Assembly (NCBI RefSeq): GCF_015751785.1
Contig: NZ_JADOTY010000001.1
Location: forward strand, 6,758,001 to 6,822,000
Direction of reading: 5' to 3'
Origin: Micromonospora vinacea
Lineage (GTDB): Bacteria > Actinomycetota > Actinomycetes > Mycobacteriales > Micromonosporaceae
DNA length: 64,000 nt
Below, in pieces: positions 1 to 9,169 of this stretch. Position numbers and translations under genes: made by a program. The notes below the pieces were generated by a model that was not told where the DNA came from, searched no databases, and was given only the letters and a program-made list of their open reading frames with translations. Each line of letters begins with the position of its first letter. Position 1 is the stretch's first letter.

Positions 1-997
1 GCTCGACGGCGTCGTGCACAGCGCGTTCGACGAGCACCAGGTCTTTCGTATCGATCACTATCTGGGCAAGGACACCGTCCAGAACGTGCTGGCGCTGCGC
101 TTCGCGAACTCGATCTTCCAGCCCATCTGGGATCGCTCCTGGGTCGACCATGTGCAGATCACCGTCGCCGAGACCCTCGGCGTCGGCAGCCGCGGTGGCT
201 TCTACGAGGACGCCGGCGCGATGCGGGACATCGTGCAGAACCACGTGCTCCAGGTTCTCGCGCTGGCACTGATGGAGCCACCGGCCTCATTCGAGGCTGA
301 GGGCCTACGCAACGAAAAGGTGAAACTGCTGCAGGCGATCCGGCTCCCCACCGACCGGGACATCGCCGAGGCCGCGGTCCGGGGACAGTACACCCGGGGC
401 GGCACGCGGGAGGAACTGATGGCCGGCTACCGCGACGAGGCCGGCGTCGACCCCCTGTCGCGGACCGAGACCTACGCCGCGATGCGGCTCAACGTGGACA
501 ACTGGCGCTGGGCCGGGGTGCCGTTCTACGTACGCACCGGCAAGCGGCTGCCGGCCCGGCTCACCGAGGTGGCACTGCAGTTCCAGCGGCCGCCGCACCT
601 GCCGATCCCGACCGACCAGCTCACCGGCCTCGATGCTGACGCGCTGATCCTGCGGATCCAGCCGAACGAGGGCATCTCGCTGCGCTTCGGTGCCAAAGTG
701 CCGGGCCACTCGTTCCGGGTCCGCACCGCCACAATGGAGTTCTCCTACGACCAGACGTTCGTCGAGGAGTCCCCGGAGGCGTACGAGCGTCTGCTCCTGG
801 ACGCGTTGATCGGTGACGCGTCGCTGTTCATCCGCAGCGACGAGGTGCAGCAGTGCTGGCGGATCGTCGACCCGATCATCGACAACTGGGAGAAGGACAA
901 CTCGCCGATCCCCACCTACGAGGCCGCCTCCTGGGGCCCGACCGACGCCGACCGGCTCATCGGCCGGCACGGCCGCAAGTGGCGCAACTCCGCATGA
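1..997 (+). CDS. zwf: glucose-6-phosphate dehydrogenase, 3' part
   Basis: This is the C-terminal two thirds of glucose-6-phosphate dehydrogenase, which oxidises glucose 6-phosphate with NAD(P)+ at the entry of the oxidative pentose phosphate pathway. The reading frame is open from the first bases, so the start lies outside the window; the GTG at 14 is internal. The catalytic motif RIDHYLGKD is present just inside the window, followed by FANSIFQPIWDR and the substrate-site helix, all typical of the family. The end, YEAASWGPTDADRL, is the normal C-terminus. Nothing suggests damage. The next gene is about 250 bases downstream and is not obviously part of the same operon. Confidence 0.95.
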   Translation, partial: LDGVVHSAFDEHQVFRIDHYLGKDTVQNVLALRFANSIFQPIWDRSWVDHVQITVAETLGVGSRGGFYEDAGAMRDIVQNHVLQVLALALMEPPASFEAEGLRNEKVKLLQAIRLPTDRDIAEAAVRGQYTRGGTREELMAGYRDEAGVDPLSRTETYAAMRLNVDNWRWAGVPFYVRTGKRLPARLTEVALQFQRPPHLPIPTDQLTGLDADALILRIQPNEGISLRFGAKVPGHSFRVRTATMEFSYDQTFVEESPEAYERLLLDALIGDASLFIRSDEVQQCWRIVDPIIDNWEKDNSPIPTYEAASWGPTDADRLIGRHGRKWRNSA

Positions 998-1247
998 CCC
1001 TGCCACATCGAGTGTGACCACGCTGCTGAGCCCGATCGCTTGGTCGCACCATCGACGCGCAGCGGTGGGTGGGAGCCGGCTCGCACCCACCGCCGGCGTC
1101 ATCTGTCGCGACCCGGACAGCGTCCACATGCTCAGCAATGTGGGCGGCACCAGGTGCATCGCGCCTGGTCGAACTGAGGCAAAGCTGGCACGGCGGTCGG
1201 ACGCGAAAACCGCAATTCCGTAAAAATAGCCGCACTAGGTGCGTAAC

Positions 1248-3068
1248 GTGCCGGACATGTTCGCTCGCACAACGCGTAACCTGTTGCTCACAGCGCTCGG
1301 GATGGGCATGCTCGCCGGTGCCGGTCAACTCGGCATCGCGTTCAGCCTCGGCATCGTCCAGCTCGCCGGCGCCTCCACCGGCGCCGCCGTCAACCAGTGG
1401 CCTGCACAGCTCGTCTGGGTGGCCTGGTTCGCGGCACACGCCGCCGTAGCCGGCACCGTCGTCGCCGCACGCCTGGCCCGCCGGTACGGGGCGCTGGGGA
1501 GCACGGGCAGATTGGTGGCCGTCGCCGCCGCCGCCGCACTGGGCGCCACCGTCGTGGCGCCGCTCTGCATCCGGCCGGCCCAGGCCGCCGAGCGCTTCTC
1601 TGTGGACCCGATCTGGGCCCTCGGCATCTGCGCGACCCTCGGCGCGCTGGTTGGCGCGGGTGCCGCGATCGCCGTACTGGTGAAGCCGCCGCTGGGTTGG
1701 AACATGGCAGCAGTGGGCGGCGTCGTTTGGCTGCTGGCGCTCGTCTCGGTCGTCCCGTCGCTCGCAACCGCCGGGCCGTTGCCCACCGTACGGCTCGGTG
1801 TGCTGGAGCCGGCCTGGCTCGACGCCGACGCGGCACACCGGCTGGCGATCCTGACTCTGCCGTCGGTGGCCCTGCTCATCGGCGCGGCGACCAGCGGGCT
1901 GGCCCGCTGGCGCGGGCATCCGCCGCTGGTCAACGGCGTGACCGGCGCGGCCGGCACGATGCTGGTCGCGTTCACCTATCTGACCGCCGGTCCCGGCGAC
2001 GCCGTCGACCGGTACCAGATCACGCCGTACTACGGGGCGCTGCTCGCCGTCGCCGCCGGTGTGCTCGGCTCGGCCGCCGCCGCGTCGTTCCGATGGCCGC
2101 TCCTGCCGCGCACCGCCGAAGCACGGGTCGCCGAGTCAGCCGACATCCTCGGCCCGCTGGCCGCCGGTCCCGCCGTGCGGCAGGCCACGAGGCCGGCCGT
2201 TGGTGGTACAACCGACGAGCCGGAGCCCGTCGACCTGGCCGGCACGGGGCCGGTCGCCGGCGCGACCGCAGCGAAGCTCCCGACCGCAGCCGAACCGCTG
2301 GGCTTCGGTGCACCGGTTGTTACCGCCGCATTGGCCGCACCCGCCGACCTCGCCACAGTGGCCGACCTCGACGACACCCCGGCGACATCGGAACCGGCCT
2401 CCGCGACGGCGGCCCACCTTCCCGCGGGACCTGGCGGGGACGGCTCCGGGACGGCGGAGGCGGAGGTCGACAACACCGAGCCCGAAGGGATGCCGCCCGA
2501 CGGGGGCCTCGTCGCTCCGGGGACCCTCCGGATGTACCAGCCGCCGAAGACCGACCGGACGCGGGTTCAGGCGATCTGGCCGGTCGTTCCGGCGCGGCGG
2601 GTGCCGCCCTCGGCCGAGCCCGCTCCGGGTGCCGAGGCGACCCAGTCAGCCGGCACGCAAGAGAGGCCCGAACCGGCGCTCCCACCTCGGCTCCGGCCGC
2701 CACTACCCAACCTGAGCCGGGCCGCGAACTGGGACGCCCTCGCGACCGCCCGGCGCGCCGGGCCGACGCGCACGACCGATGCCGCGCCGGCCCGCCCCGC
2801 CGGGACCGACCCCGCGCCGGCCCACCCGGCATCCGTCGTCGAGGCGGGACGGGCCAGCGGGCGGCTGGGCCTGTTCCGGCGCAACAAGTCCCGGGCCGAC
2901 GGGAACGGCGCGCGCACCCCGGCGGACGGCGAGCCGCTGCCGAGACAGGACGCGGAGTTCGTCGACTGGGTGACCCAGCTGGGCAATCCGGTGGCGGACA
3001 ACGAGCCGGATCAGCAAGGCGGTCACCGGTCACTCCGCTCCACCGGCAGCCACCACAGCGGCCGTTAG
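1248..3068 (+). CDS. membrane protein with long Pro/Ala-rich tail
   Basis: Unrecognised membrane protein of about 606 residues. The first 290 residues hold roughly eight hydrophobic segments separated by short loops; the rest is a Pro, Ala, Glu and Arg rich tail without hydrophobic stretches, probably disordered and cytoplasmic. Three starts are possible (GTG 1239, GTG 1248, ATG 1257); 1248 is preferred because AGGTG lies six bases before it. The tail ends in a short charged segment that looks more ordered (FVDWVTQLGNPVADNEPD). Such architecture is common in actinomycete envelope proteins, but no function can be assigned. It stands alone between zwf and a degraded region. Confidence 0.75.
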   Translation: MPDMFARTTRNLLLTALGMGMLAGAGQLGIAFSLGIVQLAGASTGAAVNQWPAQLVWVAWFAAHAAVAGTVVAARLARRYGALGSTGRLVAVAAAAALGATVVAPLCIRPAQAAERFSVDPIWALGICATLGALVGAGAAIAVLVKPPLGWNMAAVGGVVWLLALVSVVPSLATAGPLPTVRLGVLEPAWLDADAAHRLAILTLPSVALLIGAATSGLARWRGHPPLVNGVTGAAGTMLVAFTYLTAGPGDAVDRYQITPYYGALLAVAAGVLGSAAAASFRWPLLPRTAEARVAESADILGPLAAGPAVRQATRPAVGGTTDEPEPVDLAGTGPVAGATAAKLPTAAEPLGFGAPVVTAALAAPADLATVADLDDTPATSEPASATAAHLPAGPGGDGSGTAEAEVDNTEPEGMPPDGGLVAPGTLRMYQPPKTDRTRVQAIWPVVPARRVPPSAEPAPGAEATQSAGTQERPEPALPPRLRPPLPNLSRAANWDALATARRAGPTRTTDAAPARPAGTDPAPAHPASVVEAGRASGRLGLFRRNKSRADGNGARTPADGEPLPRQDAEFVDWVTQLGNPVADNEPDQQGGHRSLRSTGSHHSGR

Positions 3069-3329
3069 AAGTTCTTAAGTACTCCGGCCGCACCTGGTGG
3101 AGTTCCACCGCGCCGGCCCACTCCGTCCGGCTGATGCCCCCCTCGTCGAAGTGCGACCGTAAGGATCGGAGCAGGCGCAGGTGTGGACGCGAGGCGGCCA
3201 CCGCCATATCTGAAGTTATGTCCACGTGCGGAAGCAGATCCAGCATGATTGCGGGCACCACCCCACGCCGGATGAGCCGAGCAGAAATCACGGCCCCGAT
3301 GACCGCACTCGGCGACATCACCGCAGGGC

Positions 3330-3701
3330 ATCCTCGAGTTCCAGGAGCTGTTCGATCAGCTCCATGACGCCCTCTATCGCTGGGACGTGTGGGCGGCTGC
3401 GTACCTGATCGGCGGGGGATGCTCGGACGACAGCTTCATCGATTTCCGGGCGGGGGTCATCGCGCTCGGGCGCGAGTGGTACGAACGTGTCCTGGCCTCG
3501 CCCGACGGACTGGCTGACCATCCCGTGGTACGACAAGCGGCGATCGAGGCAGATGACGGCACGCTGTTCGCCGAGTCGGTGAACTACGTGGCCAGCGAGG
3601 CCTACGAGCAGGTAACGGGTGGTGACGACGATGCCTTCTACGAGGCGATGAAGGCCCGCCGGCACAGTGCGGTCGGCGTTGACGAGGCCCGCGGTTCCTG
3701 A
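3330..3701 (+). pseudogene. DUF4240 protein, truncated at both ends
   Basis: The frame reads LEFQELFDQLHDALYRWDVW and then AAAYLIGGGCSDDSF, the hallmark of DUF4240 proteins, and continues with GREWYERVLASPDGLADHP. The frame is open only from 3303 and no plausible start codon with the usual first 30-50 residues precedes the homologous block, so the N-terminus is missing. The stop codon at 3699-3701 lies inside the 83-bp TetR-derived repeat that begins at 3691, so the last codons (ARGS) are foreign too. If expressed from GTG 3387 it would give a 104-residue protein lacking the first helices. Function of the family is unknown. Confidence 0.7.
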
Positions 3702-3773
3702 GTGATCAGCAGCTGGAAGTACAGCGGCCCAGACAGGATCGCCATCGCCAGTTCCAGGTCGAAGTGGGGTGCC
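3691..3773 (-). repeat. 83-bp stray copy of a TetR gene 3' segment
   Basis: Bases 3691-3773 match 58449-58531 with only two differences (3713 and 3766). In the second place the segment encodes, on the minus strand, FDLELAMAILSGPLYFQLLI near the C-terminus of an intact TetR regulator. Here the same residues appear in an otherwise meaningless minus-strand frame. The homology stops abruptly at both ends, so this is a transposed or recombined fragment, not a gene. It supplies the stop codon of the truncated DUF4240 gene. Confidence 0.85.
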
Positions 3774-3961
3774 TTGACAGTCCTTGGATGACCCTCGCGA
3801 GTTGGAGCTCTCGACGTCCCCAGCAGCCCGCTCCCGCTGGCAGAGCCGCTACGAATGGCGGTCGACACCGGACAGCCCAGGCACCCACCCAGCGGCAGAT
3901 CCGGATTCCTGCGACGTGCGATGGTTCAAGGCGGACGGCGGTTGGCTGCTGTGTGGGTGTC

Positions 3962-4408
3962 TCAGGCTGAGCCACCTGAAGCATCAGGCAACGCGAACCA
4001 GCGGCCCTCGACCACCTCGCGTAGGTGACCCGCCCGGGCAAGGCGGCTACAGGCCTCGACGATGTCCTCATGGTTGTAGCCGTCATCGGCGGCTTCATCA
4101 AGGAACCAGCGAACGCGCCAAGCGTCGAATGCTTCAACCGCGCACCCGAGGACGGGATCGGTGACCAAGTCGACGTCGACTTCTCTACCTTCGGAGCTGA
4201 CCATGCGGCACCCTGCGCCGTGGACGGTGTACCCGATCCCGCTACGGGTGAGGCCCTCCCGGGGCAGTTCCCGCCGCGAGCGAACCGCTGTCAGAAGATC
4301 CGCGATGTCCGCGATGGGAAGCAAGTCGGCAAGTAGCCGACCACGAATATCGCGCAAATCAGCGGCGAACCGCCGAACAGCGGCAGTCGGTGAAGCATCC
4401 CGCGCCAT
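3962..4408 (-). CDS. DUF6896-like small protein
   Basis: A 148-residue soluble protein. Residues 50-110 (GIGYTVHGAGCRMVSSEGRE, then VDVDLVTDP and FDAWRVRWFLDE) resemble the DUF6896 family, a group of unknown function often found next to polymorphic-toxin or accessory genes; this assignment is from memory of the motif pattern. Codon use is typical for the genome, which supports a real gene. The ATG is at 4406-4408. It overlaps the annotated start region of the epoxide hydrolase on the other strand by 19 bases, suggesting that the hydrolase starts further downstream. No signal peptide or membrane segment is visible. Confidence 0.65.
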   Translation of the reverse strand: MARDASPTAAVRRFAADLRDIRGRLLADLLPIADIADLLTAVRSRRELPREGLTRSGIGYTVHGAGCRMVSSEGREVDVDLVTDPVLGCAVEAFDAWRVRWFLDEAADDGYNHEDIVEACSRLARAGHLREVVEGRWFALPDASGGSA

Positions 4409-5550
4409 GCGTCGAGTATGAGCGTGTCTCAGCTGACGAAGGCGGCTATTTGTTCGGCCCGCCGGTGCTGGGTCTCGCTGAGGCTGCCCGCGTCGTCGCC
4501 GACCGGGCTTTACCTGCTTGTCGTGCGCAAACCGGTGGTGAGGGCACCGAGCCGGGTTACCTGCGCGAGCTGCTGAGCCAGTGGCAGGGTTTCGATTGGC
4601 CGGCCTTCGAGAAGACGCTCAACGAGCTGCCGCACTACCGATTCGAGGGTACGCATTTCGTCCACGCCCGCGGCCGGGGGCCAGACCCGCTACCTATCGT
4701 GCTCACCCACGGCTGGCCCGGCAGTTTCCTGGAATACCGCGACCTCATCCCGCTGCTCACCGAGCCCGACGACCCGGCCGACGCTTTCGACGTGGTGGTG
4801 CCGTCGCTGCCGGGGTTTAAGTTCTCCGACTGGCCGGCATCCCCGGGCGTGGTCAACGCCCTCGTCGCGGACCGCTGGCATCGGCTGATGACCGAAGGGC
4901 TCGGCTACCGCACGTTCGCCGCCCACGGCAGCGACCTCGGCGCGGGCGTCACCACGCAGCTCGCCAAGCTGCATCCGAGGAGTGTCACCGGCATCCTCCT
5001 GAGCGCCACGGCGATGCCGCGGCCGCAGCAGCCGTGGAGCGACGCGGAGCAGCGGTACCTCGCATGGATGGACGAGTGGCAAGCCGCCGAGGGCGCTTAT
5101 GCACATCAACACGCGACGAAACCCCAAACCTTGGGGTACGGGTTGACCGACTCCCCCGCCGGGCTGGCCGGCTGGATCGTCGAGAAGTACCGCGACTGGT
5201 CGGACAGTCACGGCGACGTCGACGCACGGATCGGCCGTGCGCACCTCCTCGCGACGCTCACGCTCTACTGGGCCACGGGCACCATTACGCCGTCGATCCG
5301 GATGTACTACGAGCACCGCCGGCAACCCACGCCGGTGACCGAGCGAATCCCGGTGCCGGCCGGCTTCGCGCTCTTCCCCAACGAGTTCGTGCCGCTGCCT
5401 AAGCCGCCGCGTGAGCTGGCCGAGCGTTTCTACCAGGTCGAACGCTGGACCGAGCTGCCGCGCGGCGGACATTTCCCGGCCATCGAGGAGCCTCGGCTGC
5501 TCGCCGAGGAGCTGCGAGCGTTCTTCCGCCCGCTGCGCGCGCAAGTGTGA
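4390..5550 (+). CDS. epoxide hydrolase, EHN-type alpha/beta hydrolase, odd N-terminus
   Basis: Alpha/beta hydrolase of the microsomal-type epoxide hydrolase group, which opens epoxides to diols through an aspartyl ester. Seen: the oxyanion-hole motif HGWPGS (residues 107-112), the nucleophile elbow HGSDLGAG with Asp182, the cap segment rich in Trp and Tyr, and the catalytic His in RGGHFPAIEEP near residue 363. The N-terminal EHN domain is recognisable only from about residue 52 (GTEPGYLRELLSQW); the preceding 50 residues do not look like the family, and the first codons overlap the divergent gene. The gene may therefore be 5'-damaged, or start at an internal codon such as GTG 4465. The catalytic core is intact. 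Confidence 0.8.
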   Translation: MKHPAPCVEYERVSADEGGYLFGPPVLGLAEAARVVADRALPACRAQTGGEGTEPGYLRELLSQWQGFDWPAFEKTLNELPHYRFEGTHFVHARGRGPDPLPIVLTHGWPGSFLEYRDLIPLLTEPDDPADAFDVVVPSLPGFKFSDWPASPGVVNALVADRWHRLMTEGLGYRTFAAHGSDLGAGVTTQLAKLHPRSVTGILLSATAMPRPQQPWSDAEQRYLAWMDEWQAAEGAYAHQHATKPQTLGYGLTDSPAGLAGWIVEKYRDWSDSHGDVDARIGRAHLLATLTLYWATGTITPSIRMYYEHRRQPTPVTERIPVPAGFALFPNEFVPLPKPPRELAERFYQVERWTELPRGGHFPAIEEPRLLAEELRAFFRPLRAQV

Positions 5551-5710
5551 CCCGTTCGCGCAGCGCAGCGCTCTGACAACAACTGATGGCCAACGCCGAC
5601 CAGATGGTGAGGGCCTCCGCCGAGGAGGAAACTCGTCGGTATAACTCAGCCGATGGATGCCATCGCCGCACCGCTGAAGCCTCATCATGGTGCCGGTGCT
5701 GTGGGGTCGT

Positions 5711-5748
5711 AGACGGAGACCCCCGGAGAGATCCGCGGGCCTCCGTCT
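5711..5748. terminator. possible bidirectional stem-loop terminator
   Basis: AGACGGAG at 5711-5718 pairs with CTCCGTCT at 5741-5748, with further partial GC pairing inside. It lies between the convergent epoxide hydrolase and the minus-strand secreted protein, where a shared terminator is expected. There is no clear T-run. Confidence 0.45.
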
Positions 5749-5804
5749 CCATTACCGTTCAGTGGCTGCGATGTTCGTGCAACGGCGCTGCAAGAACTGC
5801 CGCA

Positions 5805-6182
5805 CTAATGAGTTACAGGCTTCCAGCCGGAACAGGTGTCATCGCCCCAATCGTCCTCGCAGACCTGGATCTTTGCGACATAACCAGAGAGGTTTCCGCT
5901 CCTGCACCCGCCAGCCGACCCATCACTGTCCCAGTATTTGGCGTCAAATCCCCCAATGTAGTTTTCGTAGCTGTCGCGGAATTGTGCATAAACGCCGTTG
6001 CCGTCCTTCTCCACGTCGCATACCTCGAACCAGTTGCTCCAGGCTGGGTTGGTTGCGGCGTAGTCGCTACCTTCAAAAGCGTATGTGTTGGCGGCCAAGG
6101 CTGGACTTGCGGCGGACAATGCGAGCCCAAGCGCGGCGAGCGCCGTAAAACCTACTCGCGCCCGTGTCCTGCGTGTGGTCAT
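5805..6182 (-). CDS. small secreted protein, four Cys
   Basis: A 125-residue protein with a classical signal peptide: positive start MTTRRTRARVG, hydrophobic core of about 14 residues, and a cleavage site after SPALA-A near residue 31. The mature part (about 95 residues) is acidic and aromatic and has four cysteines (VCDVEKD, GGCRSG, QVCEDD, DTCSGW), enough for two disulfides. Start is supported by AGGAGG just before the ATG. It resembles the small secreted proteins of unknown role common in Streptomyces and Micromonospora; no enzyme motif is seen. A possible terminator follows at 5711-5748. Confidence 0.8.
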   Translation of the reverse strand: MTTRRTRARVGFTALAALGLALSAASPALAANTYAFEGSDYAATNPAWSNWFEVCDVEKDGNGVYAQFRDSYENYIGGFDAKYWDSDGSAGGCRSGNLSGYVAKIQVCEDDWGDDTCSGWKPVTH

Positions 6183-7026
6183 TCCGTGAACCTCCTATGG
6201 GATGTTAATAGCGGCGGGATCAGAGTCAGCGGGCACGCACGTCGATGAACAATGCCTACACTCCCCGCGTTGCGAGCATTCTCCCGGTTATAACTGTCGG
6301 GGCGCCAAACGTTTGCCGGAGAAGGAAAAGCTGCTGGTCACGTGCCTTCGAGGTTCGCCCTCCGGGGTTACGCGTAGTGTCCGATAGCGCAGGCCATTAG
6401 CAGAGCAACCAGGAACACGTCGCGTTCCGCCCCGCTGCTCAACAGCGCACATCACCACCACGACTCCGGCGGATCTTCGCCGAGTTCCTCGCCGGCATCG
6501 GCCTCTTCGCCATCGCCGAAGGACTCACCGCCAACCACGTGGCTGTTGGCCGCTCAGCACGCCCCGCTCACAGAACAGACGCACCGCTGGCTGCTCACGC
6601 TACGCAACGACCCCACTGAGGAAGCATCCGTGCGTCAGGCCGCAGCCGCGCCTCAACGGGATCTGAAGCCCGCACACCCTTAAACGCGCCACTCCGCACA
6701 ACCACGGCAACGCCGATCCGGCCGGCACATCGTCCAGACGGCGTCACGCGACGAGGAAGACATCGGCGACAGCACCACCCGCGTCAGATGCACCCACCCG
6801 CCGAGCGACCGCCCACCTCAACCAGGCGCGGAATCAGGCGAACCGAGACGCCGGCGCCAGCCCTGGGGAACATCTCCCGGGTCCGGTTGAGGATCTCGAA
6901 GCAGCGTTTGAGTGGGCCACGAAGACCTCCTGGTTGGCGGAGCAGCCGAGGGTCGCAGAGCGTTACGACCTCGGTATGGATCGGAAACAGTGCCCGGCAA
7001 ACATCGGACGGGTGAGCGCATCGTCC
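6183..7026. other. long intergenic stretch, no convincing gene
   Basis: About 840 bases between the secreted protein gene and the nitrate reductase. Frames here are short, with mixed codon bias. A plus-strand stretch around 6470-6680 reads in two different frames as protein-like fragments (AEFLAGIGLFAIAEGLTANH, then TEQTHRWLLTLRNDPTEE), which could be a decayed gene with a frameshift, but I cannot name a family. The nas operon promoter should lie near its right end. Confidence 0.4.
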
Positions 7027-9153
7027 ATGATCGATACGCACTGCCCCTACTGCGCCATGCAGTGCGGGATATCCCTGACGATCGGCGACGGGCCGCCTCT
7101 GCTGGCGCCCAACGACTTCCCGGTCAACAGGGGCGGTCTGTGCGCCAAGGGATGGACTGCTGCCGACCTTCTCGACCACAGTGACCGGCTGCTGAGCCCG
7201 CTCGTCCGTAAGGATCCCGCCGACCGCACCAGCCCGTTGCGACCGGCAAGCTGGGACGAGGCCCTCGACCGTATCGTCGACGCCATCCGTACCAGCCAAC
7301 ACCGGTACGGCCCCGACAGCGTCGGGGCCTTCGGTGGCGGCGGGCTGACCAACGAAAAGGCGTACGCGCTGGGCAAGTTCGTCCGGGTGGCGCTGCGGTC
7401 GGCGTCGATCGACTACAACGGCCGGTTCTGCATGTCGTCCGCGGCGACCGCTTCGAACCGCTCCCTCGGGATCGACCGTGGCCTGCCGTTCCCCCTGGCC
7501 GACATCGCCCAGGCGCAGGCCGTGCTGCTGGTGGGCGCAAATCCGGCTGACGCGCTGCCGCCGTCCATGCAGTACTTCGACGCCGGACGGGCCGCCGGCG
7601 CGCGGCACGTCGTCGTCGACCCCCGCCGTACGACCACCGTGGGGGGAGCTCATCTCCACCTGCAGCCACTGCCGGGCACGGACCTCGCACTGGCGAACGG
7701 GCTGCTGCACGTCGCGATCCGCGAGGGCCTGGTCGACGAGACGTACGTGCGCGACCGTACGAGTGGCTTCGATGCGGTCCGGGCCACCGTCGCGGCGTAC
7801 TGGCCGGACCGGGTGGAGCGGATGACCGGCGTACCGGAACGGGACCTGCGGGAGACGGTACGGCTGCTGGCGACCGCGACGTCGGCGATGGTGCTCACCG
7901 CTCGCGGCGCCGAGCAGCACAGCAACGGCACGGACACCGCGCAGGCGTACCTCAATCTGGCCCTCGCCCTGGGCCTACCCGGACGGCCCTTCTCCGGCTA
8001 CGGCACGGTCACCGGGCAGGGCAACGGGCAGGGTGGCCGCGAGCATGGACAGAAAGCCGATCAACTGCCCGGCTACCGGCGCCTGGACGACCCCGCGGCG
8101 CGCGCACACGTCGCGGCCGTCTGGGGCATCGACCCGGACGAGCTGCCCCGGCCCGGCCGGTCGGCTTGGGAGATGCTCGACCGGCTCGGGACCGACGACG
8201 GAGTACGCGTGCTGCTCGTGTTCGCCAGCAACATCGCCGTGTCGGCCCCGCACACCAACCGGGTGATGGACCGGCTGCAGGCCCTGGACTTGCTGGTCGT
8301 CTCCGACATCTTCCTCTCCGAGACCGCAGCCGTGGCCGACGTGGTGCTGCCCACGGCTCAGTGGGCGGAGGAGGAGGGCACGATGACGAACCTGGAGGGG
8401 CGCGTCATCCGCCGTAAGCGGGCCCTGTCGCCGCCGCCGCAGGTCCGCACCGACCTGCGGATGCTCGCCGACCTCGCCGGTCGGCTCGGGCGCGGCCGCT
8501 ACTTCGACGACGATCCGCGCCGCGTCTTCGACGAGTTGCGCCGGGCCAGCGCCGGCGGGACGGCCGACTACGCCGGAATCACGTACGAGCGCATCGAGGC
8601 GGAGCAGGGAGTCTTCTGGCCGTGCCCGAGCGAGGACCATCCCGGTACGCCGCGGCTGTTCACCGACCAGTTCCCGACCGCCGATGGGCGGGCGAAGTTC
8701 TTCCGGGTGGAGCACCGCGATCCGGCGGAACTGCCCGACGCCGACTATCCGTATGTGCTGACCACCGGCCGCAACATGCAGCATTACCAGAGCGGCAACC
8801 AGACCCGCAGGGTCGCCGCCCTGACCATGGCGCTGCCGGATGCCCGGGCGGAGCTGCATCCGGACCTCGCCCTCCGGCACGGCATCGCCGACAACGACGT
8901 GGTGGAACTGCGCAGCCGACGCGGGCGGGCTCTCTTTCGGGCGCGCCTGACCAACGGCATCCGCCGCGACACCATTTTCGCACCGTTCCACTGGGCCGGC
9001 AGCTCCGCGGTGAACGCGCTGACCGACCCGGCGCTGGACCGCCATTCGCGGATGCCGGCCTTCAAGTCCTGCGCGGTGTCGATCGCGCGCGCGGGCGGCC
9101 CGGACGACACGGACCTGTTGACCACCCGACCGCCCAATCCAGCACCTCAATGA
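7027..9153 (+). CDS. nasA: molybdopterin assimilatory nitrate reductase catalytic subunit
   Basis: Catalytic subunit of an assimilatory nitrate reductase (nitrate to nitrite) of the DMSO-reductase superfamily, carrying bis-MGD molybdenum and one [4Fe-4S] cluster. From ATG 7027 the cluster ligands are Cys6, Cys9, Cys13 and Cys39 (THCPYCAMQC, then GGLCAKGW). The active-site region CMSSAATASNRSLG, the GNGQGGREHGQKADQLPGYR cofactor stretch and the C-terminal MGD-binding domain (VLTTGRNMQHYQSGNQTRR) are all present; about 708 residues, normal for the compact Nas type. Starts at TTG 6934, ATG 6976 or GTG 7012 are possible but add sequence outside the family core. It heads a tight operon with nirB, nirD and narK. 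Confidence 0.92.
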   Translation: MIDTHCPYCAMQCGISLTIGDGPPLLAPNDFPVNRGGLCAKGWTAADLLDHSDRLLSPLVRKDPADRTSPLRPASWDEALDRIVDAIRTSQHRYGPDSVGAFGGGGLTNEKAYALGKFVRVALRSASIDYNGRFCMSSAATASNRSLGIDRGLPFPLADIAQAQAVLLVGANPADALPPSMQYFDAGRAAGARHVVVDPRRTTTVGGAHLHLQPLPGTDLALANGLLHVAIREGLVDETYVRDRTSGFDAVRATVAAYWPDRVERMTGVPERDLRETVRLLATATSAMVLTARGAEQHSNGTDTAQAYLNLALALGLPGRPFSGYGTVTGQGNGQGGREHGQKADQLPGYRRLDDPAARAHVAAVWGIDPDELPRPGRSAWEMLDRLGTDDGVRVLLVFASNIAVSAPHTNRVMDRLQALDLLVVSDIFLSETAAVADVVLPTAQWAEEEGTMTNLEGRVIRRKRALSPPPQVRTDLRMLADLAGRLGRGRYFDDDPRRVFDELRRASAGGTADYAGITYERIEAEQGVFWPCPSEDHPGTPRLFTDQFPTADGRAKFFRVEHRDPAELPDADYPYVLTTGRNMQHYQSGNQTRRVAALTMALPDARAELHPDLALRHGIADNDVVELRSRRGRALFRARLTNGIRRDTIFAPFHWAGSSAVNALTDPALDRHSRMPAFKSCAVSIARAGGPDDTDLLTTRPPNPAPQ

Positions 9154-9169
9154 GCAAGGGAGCGTCGCT

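Noticed and set aside
1397..3367. 656-codon plus-strand frame in the membrane-protein region
   Set aside because: Arg-rich +1 frame shadow of the membrane protein.
5586..6248. 220-codon plus-strand frame
   Set aside because: Overlaps the secreted-protein gene, which has a signal peptide and AGGAGG; the plus-strand frame has no domain.
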